From assembly GCF_030717955.1 (NCBI RefSeq), contig NZ_JAUZVY010000003.1, positions 124,001 to 188,000 on the forward strand: 64,000 nucleotides of DNA. The letters run 5' to 3'. Source of the DNA: Alkalimonas delamerensis (GTDB lineage: Bacteria > Pseudomonadota > Gammaproteobacteria > Enterobacterales > Alteromonadaceae). The stretch's first letter is position 1. Every line of letters starts with the position of its first letter. Position numbers and translations under genes: made by a program. Positions 49,337 to 57,105 of the stretch are shown here, piece after piece. The notes beneath the pieces are model-generated. The model did not search any database. It had not been told where the DNA came from and saw nothing but the letters and a program-made list of their open reading frames with translations.

Positions 49337-50851
49337 ATGAAAGCCAATAAATCCTTGCTGCGAAAGTCGCATTTTCTCGGCACCAAAATACGTAACTTGC
49401 GAAAACGCAACCATTTAACCATGGAAGACTTGTCGACCCGGTGCGTTCGGGTGAACCCGGAATCGGCACCATCGGTGTCTTATCTGTCGATGATTGAACG
49501 CGGCAAACGGGTGCCCAGCATCGAGATGCTGGAAGTTATTGCGGAGGTATTCCAAAAACCATTGGACTGGTTTCTGGATGGCGACGAACTGCAAGAAGAC
49601 ATTATTCCGAATAAAGGCAGCCGCGGCGGTATTCATGGCATGCCGCTGGAACCCGGCTTTTTATTTTCAGCCGATATTTTGCAAATTGCTTTGCCGGAGC
49701 TGCTGTCCCAAACCGGCACCAGCTCGCGGCAGTTTGCTCAGTTGTTGATCCGCGCGCATCAGGAGCACCATCAAAACCATTTTCCGGAGCTGGAAAGAGC
49801 CGCCGAGGACATTGGTTTAAAACGCATGCCGCTCAGTGTCGAGGATTTGCTGCAGTTGGCCAAAGCGCAGGGCTTGCAGATCAGCTGGTTTGATGAAGCG
49901 CCGACCGAGCTGTTGGATGAGCTGGGGGTGCGCAGCCGCAATGTGCCGACGTCCTGGTTCGAACCACCCAAGGCATTGAAGCTTAACCGCTTGTTGCAGC
50001 AGTACCCAACCCGGTTAAAGTACGAGCTGGCGGTGCATATTGGCCATGCGGTGCTGCACAATAAAGATGGTGTGAAAAGTGCGATGTCGGTCGGCGGCGC
50101 CCATACTGCCGGAGCCATGGTCACCGACTCGGTGTCGCCGGAAGATATCCTGCATGCCTGGCGCGATTTTGAATCCAGCTTTTTTGCCGGGGCTTTGCTT
50201 TGCCCCAAGGTGCCGTTTCGCCAGTTGTTGGACCGCCATGGCTATGAGATCAACAGTCATCGATTGGCGGAGGTGTCGGCATCCGTTGCCATGCGGCGCA
50301 TGACGGCTGTTTCCAGCTATCCGCACTGGCACTACTTTGATGCCTACACCCCTGGTAAATTGAAGGCTGTTTATCGGGGCAATGGCATCCCGCTGCCTTG
50401 GGGCAACATGCGCGAGGTGGACGATCCCTGCCAGCACTGGGCGGTGTTTCGGATGTTTGATGGCACCGGTGAGGGCAGCTCGGCGCAGCTGTCTTTGCTG
50501 GATGTGCATGGCAAACCCCGTATCTATTGCTGTGAGTCGGTACGGGTCAAAGATTTAGCCAGCAATGCTCATGTGCTTTGTGCCGGCATCGACTTAACCC
50601 CTGCCATTGCCGCTCAGGGGCTGGATGCCGACAGCCTGGCAGCGGATATGAAAGCCTTGTGCATTGCCGAAGGCGGCGCTGCTAAAATTCCGGCTTCGGT
50701 ACGCAGTCCACTGATCAGTGTTGCCAATATCTTAAATATAAACTGGATCGGCCGCAGTCTGGACAAGCCGGCTCAGCTGATTTGCTCGCGCGGCACCCGG
50801 TGTCCCAGGCAGCCGTCTTGTTATCACTGTCCGGGGTTTTCCACAGGCTGA
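49337..50851 (+). CDS. XRE-family regulator, DUF3612/MlaK-like
   Basis: 504 residues from ATG 49337 (a TTG at 49289 is less likely). An N-terminal HTH (LGTKIRNLRKRNHLTMEDLS, SVSYLSMIERGKRVPSIEMLEVIAEVFQ) is followed by a long region with an ImmA-like central part (KYELAVHIGHAVLHN) and a C-terminal domain ending in cysteines (CSRGTRCPRQPSCYHC), typical of short-chain acyl-CoA sensing regulators (ScfR/RamB type) and of DUF3612 proteins. Relatives control glyoxylate shunt or propionate genes. Here the divergent partner is only a malate-synthase-like fragment. Confidence 0.8.
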   Translation: MKANKSLLRKSHFLGTKIRNLRKRNHLTMEDLSTRCVRVNPESAPSVSYLSMIERGKRVPSIEMLEVIAEVFQKPLDWFLDGDELQEDIIPNKGSRGGIHGMPLEPGFLFSADILQIALPELLSQTGTSSRQFAQLLIRAHQEHHQNHFPELERAAEDIGLKRMPLSVEDLLQLAKAQGLQISWFDEAPTELLDELGVRSRNVPTSWFEPPKALKLNRLLQQYPTRLKYELAVHIGHAVLHNKDGVKSAMSVGGAHTAGAMVTDSVSPEDILHAWRDFESSFFAGALLCPKVPFRQLLDRHGYEINSHRLAEVSASVAMRRMTAVSSYPHWHYFDAYTPGKLKAVYRGNGIPLPWGNMREVDDPCQHWAVFRMFDGTGEGSSAQLSLLDVHGKPRIYCCESVRVKDLASNAHVLCAGIDLTPAIAAQGLDADSLAADMKALCIAEGGAAKIPASVRSPLISVANILNINWIGRSLDKPAQLICSRGTRCPRQPSCYHCPGFSTG

Positions 50852-50894
50852 CAGCGGTGATTTCAGCTATACTTCTTTGCAGGAGGAGCGCACC

Positions 50895-51305
50895 GTGGAT
50901 TACGAATTTTATTACAATCGGGACACCGGAAATTTTGCCCTGAACTTACCACTGGAGCAGGATGCCATTGCCCGCTTTTTACTGGATGAGTTTGTGCTGG
51001 ATCAGGCCGGTTACCACCTGTTGCTGCGTGAGTTGCATGGCCTGGGCAACCACAGCAGTTGGCAGTATCAGGGCCGGAACTGGTCCTTGTTTGTCGAAGA
51101 TGGTGATGTGCTGGTGTGTCATCATTCACTGCTGGAGCTGGAACACGAGCCCTTGCCTGATAAGTTGGCTGGCAGCCAGCTGGCGCTGGATGAAGACAAC
51201 CTGCAAGGCGAATGTGGCCTGGATGATTTGATTCGACTGGTTGAACAGTGGCAAGTGTTTGTGGCAGGGCAGCGGGGGCGGTTGAATGGCGCCCATTCTC
51301 AATAG
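50895..51305 (+). CDS. yacL: YacL family protein (UPF0231)
   Basis: 136 residues from GTG 50895, which follows AGGAGGAG at a good distance. The N-terminus VDYEFYYNRDTGNF matches the MDYEF-R-D-TG start of E. coli YacL, and the C-terminal GLDDLIRLVEQWQVFV also agrees. It is acidic and soluble. The function is unknown in E. coli, where the gene lies after acnB near lpd. It is followed by a strong terminator. Confidence 0.82.
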   Translation: MDYEFYYNRDTGNFALNLPLEQDAIARFLLDEFVLDQAGYHLLLRELHGLGNHSSWQYQGRNWSLFVEDGDVLVCHHSLLELEHEPLPDKLAGSQLALDEDNLQGECGLDDLIRLVEQWQVFVAGQRGRLNGAHSQ

Positions 51306-51426
51306 CGTGCTCTTGCCGTTGTCTCATTGCTTTATGCGTTGCCTTTGTCCGCCATTGTCTTTTCACCTGCTGTTGTCCACTTTGCTGCCACTGCCTGCTG
51401 AGGCCTGGCTGCACTTTGGCTGGGAA

Positions 51427-51455
51427 TAAACGCACCGCTCTGGTGCGTTTTTTTT
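51427..51455 (+). terminator. Intrinsic terminator after yacL
   Basis: AAACGCACC-GCTCT-GGTGCGTTT (51428-51450) and a T run to 51455. Confidence 0.88.
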
Positions 51456-51509
51456 CGCCAACGGGTAGCCTTATTTATTTAATCCTTCCAATTCAATACC
51501 TTGAAAAAC

Positions 51510-51525
51510 TGGCACATGATTTCCT
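51510..51525 (+). promoter_or_regulatory. Sigma-54-like promoter of glnK-amtB
   Basis: TGGCAC-N5-TTCCT: the -24 element is perfect and the spacing is right, while the -12 element differs from TTGCA/T at the G. It lies 44 bases before glnK. NtrC-dependent control is expected from the family. Confidence 0.55.
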
Positions 51526-51568
51526 TATGCTAATGGGCGAATAACGATAAACCCAGAAGGAAACATCT

Positions 51569-51907
51569 ATGAAGCTTGTATGTGCCATCATCAAGCCCTT
51601 TAAGCTGGACGATGTCCGTGAAGCCATTGCGGAAATCGGCGTTGAAGGCTTAACGGTCACCGAAGTCAAAGGCTTCGGCCGGCAAAAAGGGCATACCGAA
51701 CTCTACCGTGGTGCGGAGTACCAGGTGGACTTTCTGCCAAAGGTCAAACTGGAAATTGCCACTCTGGATGAGCATGTCGATCGCTTGATCGCGGCCATTG
51801 AAAAAGCAGCCTGCACCGGACGGATAGGTGACGGCAAGATTTTTGTGTTTGAGCTGGCGCAGGTGGTGCGGATCCGCACCGGTGAAACCGACGCCGATGC
51901 GATCTAG
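51569..51907 (+). CDS. glnK: PII signalling protein GlnK
   Basis: 112-residue PII protein. The uridylylated Tyr51 is present in TELYRGAEY on the T loop; the B loop TGRIGDGKIFV and C-terminal RIRTGE are intact. Its place directly before amtB (eleven bases) marks it as GlnK, which blocks the AmtB channel when nitrogen is plentiful. Expression is probably from the sigma-54-like promoter at 51510. Confidence 0.95.
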   Translation: MKLVCAIIKPFKLDDVREAIAEIGVEGLTVTEVKGFGRQKGHTELYRGAEYQVDFLPKVKLEIATLDEHVDRLIAAIEKAACTGRIGDGKIFVFELAQVVRIRTGETDADAI

Positions 51908-51918
51908 GGAGAACGACC

Positions 51919-53190
51919 ATGCAAGAACAAATCTATCACTTACAATTTGCCATGGACACCTTCTATTTTCTGATGTGTGGTGTGCTGGTGATGTGGATGG
52001 CTGCCGGCTTTTCGATGCTCGAAGCGGGCATGGTGCGCTCCAAGAACACCACGGAAATCCTCACCAAAAACGTCGCGCTTTACTCGATTGCCTGCATCAT
52101 GTATTTGATTTGTGGCTATCAGCTGATGTACCAGGGCGGCTTTTTCTTAAGCGGCATTACTGAGCTGGATGTGGATGCTACCCTGGCGGACTTTGCCGGG
52201 CGGGAAGATGGCTTTACCGGGGACTCCATTTACGCCGGTGCGTCCGATTTCTTCTTCCAGGTGGTCTTTGTGGCAACAGCGATGTCCATTGTGTCTGGTG
52301 CTGTGGCTGAGCGGATGAAGCTGTGGGCCTTCCTGGTCTTTGCTGTGGTATTGACCGGTGTGATTTACCCGATGCAAGGCAGCTGGACCTGGGGTGAAGT
52401 ACCGGTCTTTGGCTTGTACGACTTAGGCGAACTGGGCTTTTCTGATTTTGCGGGTTCTGGCATTGTCCATATGGCGGGTGCCTCTGCTGCATTGGCTGGT
52501 GTGCTATTACTTGGGGCTCGAAAAGGCAAATACACCGCCGATGGCAAAGTGCATGCCATTCCTGGTGCCAACATGCCGCTGGCGACTCTGGGCACCCTGG
52601 TGCTGTGGATGGGCTGGTTTGGCTTTAACGGCGGCTCGGTGTTAAAGCTGGGCGACATGGCCAATGCCAACGAAGTAGCGGTGGTTTTTGTTAACACCAA
52701 TGCGGCAGCAGCTGCCGGTGCCATAGGCGCCTTGATTTTGTCGGTAATTTTATTCCGTAAAGCCGACCTGACCATGGTGCTGAACGGCGCTCTGGCAGGC
52801 CTGGTTGCCATCACAGCAGAGCCGTCCACACCGACCCCCCTGCAAGCAACCTTGTTCGGTGCTATCGCCGGTTGCATTGTGGTTGGGGCCATCATTGGCA
52901 TGGATAAGCTGAAGATTGACGACCCGGTGGGTGCTATTTCAGTGCATGGCGTGGTGGGTTTATTCGGTCTGTTACTGGTACCACTGACCAACAGCGACAG
53001 CAGCTTCAGTGGTCAGTTGATCGGTGCGGCTACCATTTTTGTCTGGGTCTTTGTTACCAGCCTGGTGGTGTGGTCGGTGCTGAAGAAAGTGATGGGCATT
53101 CGTGTCAGTGAGCAGGCCGAGTATGAAGGGGTGGATCGCAGTGAGTGCGGCATTGAAGCCTACCCTGAGTTTGTCTCTTCGGTAAAGTAA
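51919..53190 (+). CDS. amtB: Ammonium transporter AmtB
   Basis: Trimeric ammonium channel, 423 residues. About eleven membrane segments can be traced. The family features GSWTWGEVPVFG, DFAGSGIVHMAGASAAL with the pore histidine, and DPVGAISVHGVVGLFGLL with the second pore histidine are present. No cleavable signal peptide is obvious: the first segment starts near residue 12. GlnK should dock on its cytoplasmic face. A terminator follows at 53298. Confidence 0.95.
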   Translation: MQEQIYHLQFAMDTFYFLMCGVLVMWMAAGFSMLEAGMVRSKNTTEILTKNVALYSIACIMYLICGYQLMYQGGFFLSGITELDVDATLADFAGREDGFTGDSIYAGASDFFFQVVFVATAMSIVSGAVAERMKLWAFLVFAVVLTGVIYPMQGSWTWGEVPVFGLYDLGELGFSDFAGSGIVHMAGASAALAGVLLLGARKGKYTADGKVHAIPGANMPLATLGTLVLWMGWFGFNGGSVLKLGDMANANEVAVVFVNTNAAAAAGAIGALILSVILFRKADLTMVLNGALAGLVAITAEPSTPTPLQATLFGAIAGCIVVGAIIGMDKLKIDDPVGAISVHGVVGLFGLLLVPLTNSDSSFSGQLIGAATIFVWVFVTSLVVWSVLKKVMGIRVSEQAEYEGVDRSECGIEAYPEFVSSVK

Positions 53191-53297
53191 TGGAGCCGGG
53201 AGCTGTGGATGACGGCTCCCTTCAAACGGCAGCGCCAGTTTTGACTGGGGCGGTGCCTGAAGTGCCAAGCCGTTAATGCTCGAAGTTCATCCAACAG

Positions 53298-53322
53298 GAC
53301 CCGTGCTATGCACGGGTTTTTT
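53298..53322 (+). terminator. Terminator of glnK-amtB
   Basis: ACCCGTG-CTATG-CACGGGT followed by TTTTT. It faces the csrB terminator 20 bases further on. Confidence 0.88.
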
Positions 53323-53341
53323 ATCGCAGTTGTTAGGGCAC

Positions 53342-53376
53342 AAAAAGAAAACGGCCGCACTACTAAAAGCGGCCGT
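53342..53376 (-). terminator. Intrinsic terminator of csrB
   Basis: Reading the minus strand: ACGGCCGC, a ten-base loop, GCGGCCGT, then TTTCTTTTT. It also marks the RNA's strand. Confidence 0.92.
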
Positions 53377-53855
53377 CTTGCGTCTAGTGCTCAGCATCCT
53401 GCTGTTGCTGTCCTTGCCTTGCGTCCTTCACCTCATCCCGAGGTTCCTTGCGTGGCGTCCTGCCGTGTCCTGTTGTCCGTAGAGGTGCTTCCTGCAACCT
53501 CGCACTCATCCTGAGTGATTCCTGCGTCGTCCGTGCCATCCATTTGCGCTAGTCAATCGAAATCCGGTCGATCGTGGCTCCTGCCTGTCCATTGATTCAC
53601 GTTGTTCCTAACGTGACTTACTGTCCCTAGCGTGTCCGCTGCATCCCGCGCTGGCTAGCCTTTGCCAGCATCACTCATCCTGAGTGGTCCTGTGGTCATC
53701 CTGACCTGCATGCTTATTCCTTAGCATGCGGGGTTCGTCCTGAACCTGTCCTGAATCGTCCTTGCACATCCTGTGGATCGCTATTCACTTAAAATGTCAT
53801 ATAATAAGTGGCATCCTGCTGCGCTTCGTTCTTCCTGAACTTGTCATCCGCTGAC
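53342..53855 (-). ncRNA. csrB: CsrB/RsmB-family CsrA-sequestering small RNA
   Basis: About 514 nt on the minus strand, without a plausible gene on either strand. The transcript has about 31 GGA triplets, most as AGGA or CAGGAT, and many sit in hairpin loops: CACTC-AGGAT-GAGTG twice (53503-53517 and 53672-53686), GGTTC-AGGAC-GAACC (53732-53746), GGTC-AGGAT-GACC (53694-53706), CACGTT-AGGAAC-AACGTG (53598-53615), GCATGCT-aaggaata-AGCATGC (53708-53729), GTTC-AGGAA-GAAC (53828-53840). This is the hallmark of CsrB/RsmZ RNAs, which titrate CsrA. The 3' end is an intrinsic terminator at 53342-53376. The 5' end (GTCAGCGGATGAC) is set by the -10 candidate CATACT just upstream (plus 53862-53867). E. coli CsrB is 369 nt, so this one is long. 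Confidence 0.9.
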
Positions 53856-54025
53856 ATGGTTAGTATGCGATGAAGGGAGGGCTGCGAACAGTCAGGGTAA
53901 GAAAAAAACTTTGCTGTCATACGATTGTAAAAATAAATTTTTTAATAAAATACCAATAAAAACAGTTGGATGAATAATTATGGTGCTCCTGATAAGGCAG
54001 CTTTTGCCGCTTTGGCGCACTAATT

Positions 54026-54043
54026 TGTGAGATATGTCTCACA
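54026..54043. promoter_or_regulatory. UvrY/GacA (BarA-UvrY) binding site candidate
   Basis: TGTGAGATATGTCTCACA, a near-perfect 18-base palindrome (extended by T/A on each side). It resembles the UvrY site upstream of E. coli csrB (TGTGAGAGATCTCTTACA). Its centre is about 180 bases upstream of the predicted csrB start, close to the distance in enterobacteria. It is also 66 bases before the DyP gene, so that gene could share it. Confidence 0.7.
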
Positions 54044-54109
54044 AGCGATTGGGGTAATTGCCTTTTGGCTTACAACAGCCCCCACAGGACTGAAAGGAGT
54101 ATCCACTGG

Positions 54110-55042
54110 ATGGCAAGAGAGCAACTGGGTATTTGTGCAGAAGCCAACTTGCATGGCGATTATCTGCTACTCAATGCACTGGATGGGCAAGAAGCCTTGC
54201 TGCGGCAGCAGCTGGCGCAGATCCCCGCACTGTTGAGCCAGTTGGCGGATCATTTTTCGGAAGCCTTGTTGACCGGCGTGGTTGCCATTGGTGCCAATTA
54301 TTGGGATAGCCTGTACCCACAAGCCCGGCCAGCAGGTCTGTTGCCTTTTCCGGCGCTGGAATCGTCTGAATTGCTGATGCCGGCCGATTCTTTTGATCTA
54401 TTGCTGCAAATTCGTTCGGATCGGCAAGATGTCAATTACCTGGTGGCGCAGCAAATTTATCAGATGTTGCTGCCGGCTGTGGAGTTGGTGGAGCATATGC
54501 GCGGCTTCCGTTACCTGGATGGCCGTGATTTAACCGGCTTTCTGGATGCGCCAGAGGCCGTACGGGGCCGCAAGCGGCGTGAGCTGGCTTTGCTTACCGC
54601 TGAGCAAGAGCCGCATTTTTCCGGCGGCAGTTATCTGCATCTGCAGCGCTTTCGTCACGACATAAAGCGGTGGCAGCGCTTAGCGGTTTCTGCTCAGCAA
54701 GCCATTATCGGCCGGCATAAATCCGATGGCCAGTGGCTGCCATTGGCGCAGTTGGAGCCGGATTGCCACAGCCTGTGTTTTTATCAGGACAAGGACCGGC
54801 AGCAGCCCTTGCCGCTACTGACGCAGAACATGCCTTTTGCCGATTTAAAGCAACAGGGGTTGCTTTGGTTGTCTTACAGTGCGGACAGCACGGCTTTTGA
54901 AACTCTGATGCGGCAACGCCTGGGGCTGGCGGAGCTGGCCAGCGACAGTTACGATCGCTTGCTGGATTACAGCCAGGCCGACCTTGGGGCGGCATTTTTT
55001 GCGCCCTCGGTCAGCTTTTTAGAGCAATTTGAGCATGGCTGA
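54110..55042 (+). CDS. DyP-type heme peroxidase
   Basis: 310-residue dye-decolorising peroxidase of the YfeX/B-type. The ATG at 54110 follows AAAGGAGT. The distal region GFRYLDGRDLTGFLDAPE keeps the catalytic Asp but replaces the usual GFVDGTEN with GFLDAPEA. The proximal heme ligand is the His of RFRHDIKRWQRL, and IIGRHKSDG follows as in relatives (IGRTK). It has no signal peptide and no encapsulin gene is near. It is a single gene between csrB and argR. Confidence 0.85.
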   Translation: MAREQLGICAEANLHGDYLLLNALDGQEALLRQQLAQIPALLSQLADHFSEALLTGVVAIGANYWDSLYPQARPAGLLPFPALESSELLMPADSFDLLLQIRSDRQDVNYLVAQQIYQMLLPAVELVEHMRGFRYLDGRDLTGFLDAPEAVRGRKRRELALLTAEQEPHFSGGSYLHLQRFRHDIKRWQRLAVSAQQAIIGRHKSDGQWLPLAQLEPDCHSLCFYQDKDRQQPLPLLTQNMPFADLKQQGLLWLSYSADSTAFETLMRQRLGLAELASDSYDRLLDYSQADLGAAFFAPSVSFLEQFEHG

Positions 55043-55054
55043 GCGGGGGGAGTG

Positions 55055-55522
55055 CTAGACCTTTTCAAACAGCTCGGTGACTTTTTCCAGTGTGAAGTTG
55101 ATGTTTTTCACACTGATGGGGGCGATAAAGATGGTATCGTCGCCGGCAATGGTGCCCAGCACACCTTCGGCCTTGCCAACGGAGTCCAGTAGACGTGCAA
55201 TCAACTGTGCAGCGCCCGGGCTGGTACGGATAATAATCATCACGTCGTTGTGCTCAATGTCGAGCACCAGCTGCCGCAGCGGGCTTTTGGTGGTGGGGAC
55301 GCCGAGCTCAGGTGGCAGGCTGTAGACCATCTCCTGTTTGGCATTGCGGGTGCGAACCGCGCCGTACTTGCTCAGCATGCGCGAGACTTTGGACTGACTG
55401 ACGTTATCAAAGCCCAGCGCTTTCAGTGCATCGACGATGTCGCCTTGTGAGCCAAAGCGTTCTTCTTTCAGCAAGTTTTTAAATGCCTGTATCAGAGCTT
55501 CTTGTTTGGATTGCTTGGTCAT
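55055..55522 (-). CDS. argR: Arginine repressor ArgR
   Basis: 155 residues (E. coli 156). Winged HTH N-terminal domain (LIQAFKNLLKEERFGSQGDIVDALKALGF, VSQSKVSRMLSKYGAVRTRN) and C-terminal hexamerisation and arginine-binding domain with GAAQLIARLLDS and GTIAGDDTIFI. The ATG at 55522 is chosen over the GTG at 55531. It is divergent from mdh, as in E. coli, Vibrio and Shewanella. A weak ARG-box-like TGAATATATTAC at 55550-55561 in the shared region might mediate autorepression. Confidence 0.95.
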   Translation of the reverse strand: MTKQSKQEALIQAFKNLLKEERFGSQGDIVDALKALGFDNVSQSKVSRMLSKYGAVRTRNAKQEMVYSLPPELGVPTTKSPLRQLVLDIEHNDVMIIIRTSPGAAQLIARLLDSVGKAEGVLGTIAGDDTIFIAPISVKNINFTLEKVTELFEKV

Positions 55523-55666
55523 AACGGTCACTTTTTTATACGCTTCGGCTGAATATATTACTAAAGTCTGTGCAGTAAATTAACTCATTATGGGGTAAAA
55601 TACCCGCGATTTTATTCAATGCATGCATATTTATGCCTGCGGACCAGTTGAACAAGGGGATTTCCA

Positions 55667-56605
55667 ATGAAAGTAGCTGTGTTAGGTGCGGCCGGTGGGA
55701 TTGGCCAGGCGTTATCGTTGTTATTAAAGCTGGATTTGCCAGCCGGAACAGAGCTGGCATTGTACGATCTGGCACCAGTGACCCCTGGTGTTGCTGTGGA
55801 TTTAAGCCATATCCCAACTGCTGTTGAGGTGAAGGGCTATGGCAAAGACGACCTGGCGCCGGCACTGAAAGATGCCGACGTGGTGATGATCCCTGCCGGG
55901 ATGCCGCGTAAACCGGGCATGGACCGTTCTGATTTGTTCAATGTCAATGCCAACGTGGTGAAAACCCTGGCTGAGGCCATTGTAGAGCAGTGCCCGAAAG
56001 CGCTGGTTGGTGTCATTACCAATCCAGTCAACACCACCGTTGCCATTGCGGCCGAAGTGTTCAAAAAAGCCGGAACCTACGACCCGCGTCGTCTGTTCGG
56101 GGTGACTACGCTGGATGTGATCCGTGCTGAGACCTTTGTGGCTGAGTTAAAGGGCAAGAACCCGGCCGATATCACGGTGCCGGTCATTGGTGGTCACAGT
56201 GGCACCACCATTCTGCCGTTGCTGTCTCAGGTAGCGGGTGTCAGCTTCAGCGATGATGAAGTCGCCTCGCTCACGCATCGCATTCAGAATGCCGGCACCG
56301 AAGTGGTGGAAGCCAAAGCCGGTGGTGGCTCTGCGACTTTGTCCATGGGCCAGGCTGCGGCACGTTTCTGTGTGTCGCTGGTGAAAGGTCTGCAGGGCGA
56401 AGAAGTTACCGAGTATGCCTATGTGGAAGGTGAAGGCGAACATGCCCGCTTCTTTGCACAGCCATTGGTGCTGGGCAAAAACGGCCTTGAGCGCTTGTTG
56501 CCGATTGGCAACCTGAGTGCCTTCGAGCAAAAAGCCATGGCCGATATGCTGCCAACACTGCAAGGGGATATCACCTTGGGTGAAGAGTTCGTGCAAAAAG
56601 CCTAA
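55667..56605 (+). CDS. mdh: NAD-dependent malate dehydrogenase
   Basis: TCA cycle enzyme, 312 residues as in E. coli. The NAD motif VLGAAGGIGQALSLLL begins near residue 4, the substrate arginine loop is IPAGMPRKPGMDRSDL, and the catalytic histidine lies in VIGGHSGTTILPL near residue 177. AAGGGG precedes the start. It ends at a two-way terminator shared with the bactofilin gene. Confidence 0.97.
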   Translation: MKVAVLGAAGGIGQALSLLLKLDLPAGTELALYDLAPVTPGVAVDLSHIPTAVEVKGYGKDDLAPALKDADVVMIPAGMPRKPGMDRSDLFNVNANVVKTLAEAIVEQCPKALVGVITNPVNTTVAIAAEVFKKAGTYDPRRLFGVTTLDVIRAETFVAELKGKNPADITVPVIGGHSGTTILPLLSQVAGVSFSDDEVASLTHRIQNAGTEVVEAKAGGGSATLSMGQAAARFCVSLVKGLQGEEVTEYAYVEGEGEHARFFAQPLVLGKNGLERLLPIGNLSAFEQKAMADMLPTLQGDITLGEEFVQKA

Positions 56606-56620
56606 TCAGCTTTCTTGCAA

Positions 56621-56655
56621 CAAAAAAACCGTGCCTTGAACGCACGGTTTTTTTA
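56621..56655. terminator. Bidirectional terminator, mdh / bactofilin
   Basis: AACCGTGC (56627-56634), seven-base loop, GCACGGTT (56642-56649), A run before and T run after. Confidence 0.9.
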
Positions 56656-56658
56656 TGG

Positions 56659-57105
56659 CTAACTGGCCGACTTTTCTTCGGTCTTGCTTTTGTTGTTTGC
56701 GTCTTTTAACTCGCCTTTTTTGCCACTTTGCTGCAGTTTCACCACCTGTTCCTCGGTGGTAGGCTGACTTTCACCGATAAAGTGGCCACCGCGCTCAATG
56801 CTAAGTTCATCGCTGTGAATGGTGCCCTGGGCTTTGCCATGCGGCAGGATTTCGACATGATTGGCGTAGCACTCGCCTTCGAATAAGCCGTTGATAATGA
56901 CTTTATCGGCTATGATTTCCCCTTTGACCCGGCCAGAGCGGCTGATAATCAGAGTTTTCTCGGTATTGATTTTTCCTTCCATGTAGCCATCAACATGGAT
57001 GTCACAGGTTAGTCGGAAACTTCCATGGAAGGAGCTGCCTTGTGCGATGACAGTAGCAGCTGATTGCTTACCTTGGTTTCCAGCATGCTTACTAAAGAAT
57101 CCCAT
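56659..57105 (-). CDS. Bactofilin (polymer-forming cytoskeletal protein)
   Basis: 148 residues with the right-handed beta-helix core of bactofilins (DUF583) between about 18 and 110: TVIAQGSSFHGSF, GEIIADKVIINGLFEGEC, HGKAQGTIHSDELSIERGG. Termini are hydrophilic. Bactofilins scaffold cell-wall enzymes. The gene overlaps the upstream M23 peptidase gene by 97 bases in another frame, so its ribosome site lies inside that gene. The pairing recalls CcmA with the Csd peptidases of Helicobacter. Confidence 0.92.
   Translation of the reverse strand: MGFFSKHAGNQGKQSAATVIAQGSSFHGSFRLTCDIHVDGYMEGKINTEKTLIISRSGRVKGEIIADKVIINGLFEGECYANHVEILPHGKAQGTIHSDELSIERGGHFIGESQPTTEEQVVKLQQSGKKGELKDANNKSKTEEKSAS

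Noticed and set aside
51248..51544. 98-codon frame after yacL
   Set aside because: It overlaps the yacL end and runs through the terminator and sigma-54-like promoter; no family features.
53341..53860. CRISPR-like series of short palindromes, and short ORFs at 53276-53514
   Set aside because: Spacing and sequences are irregular, there are no fixed-length spacers or cas genes, and the GGA loops plus terminator fit a CsrB RNA much better.
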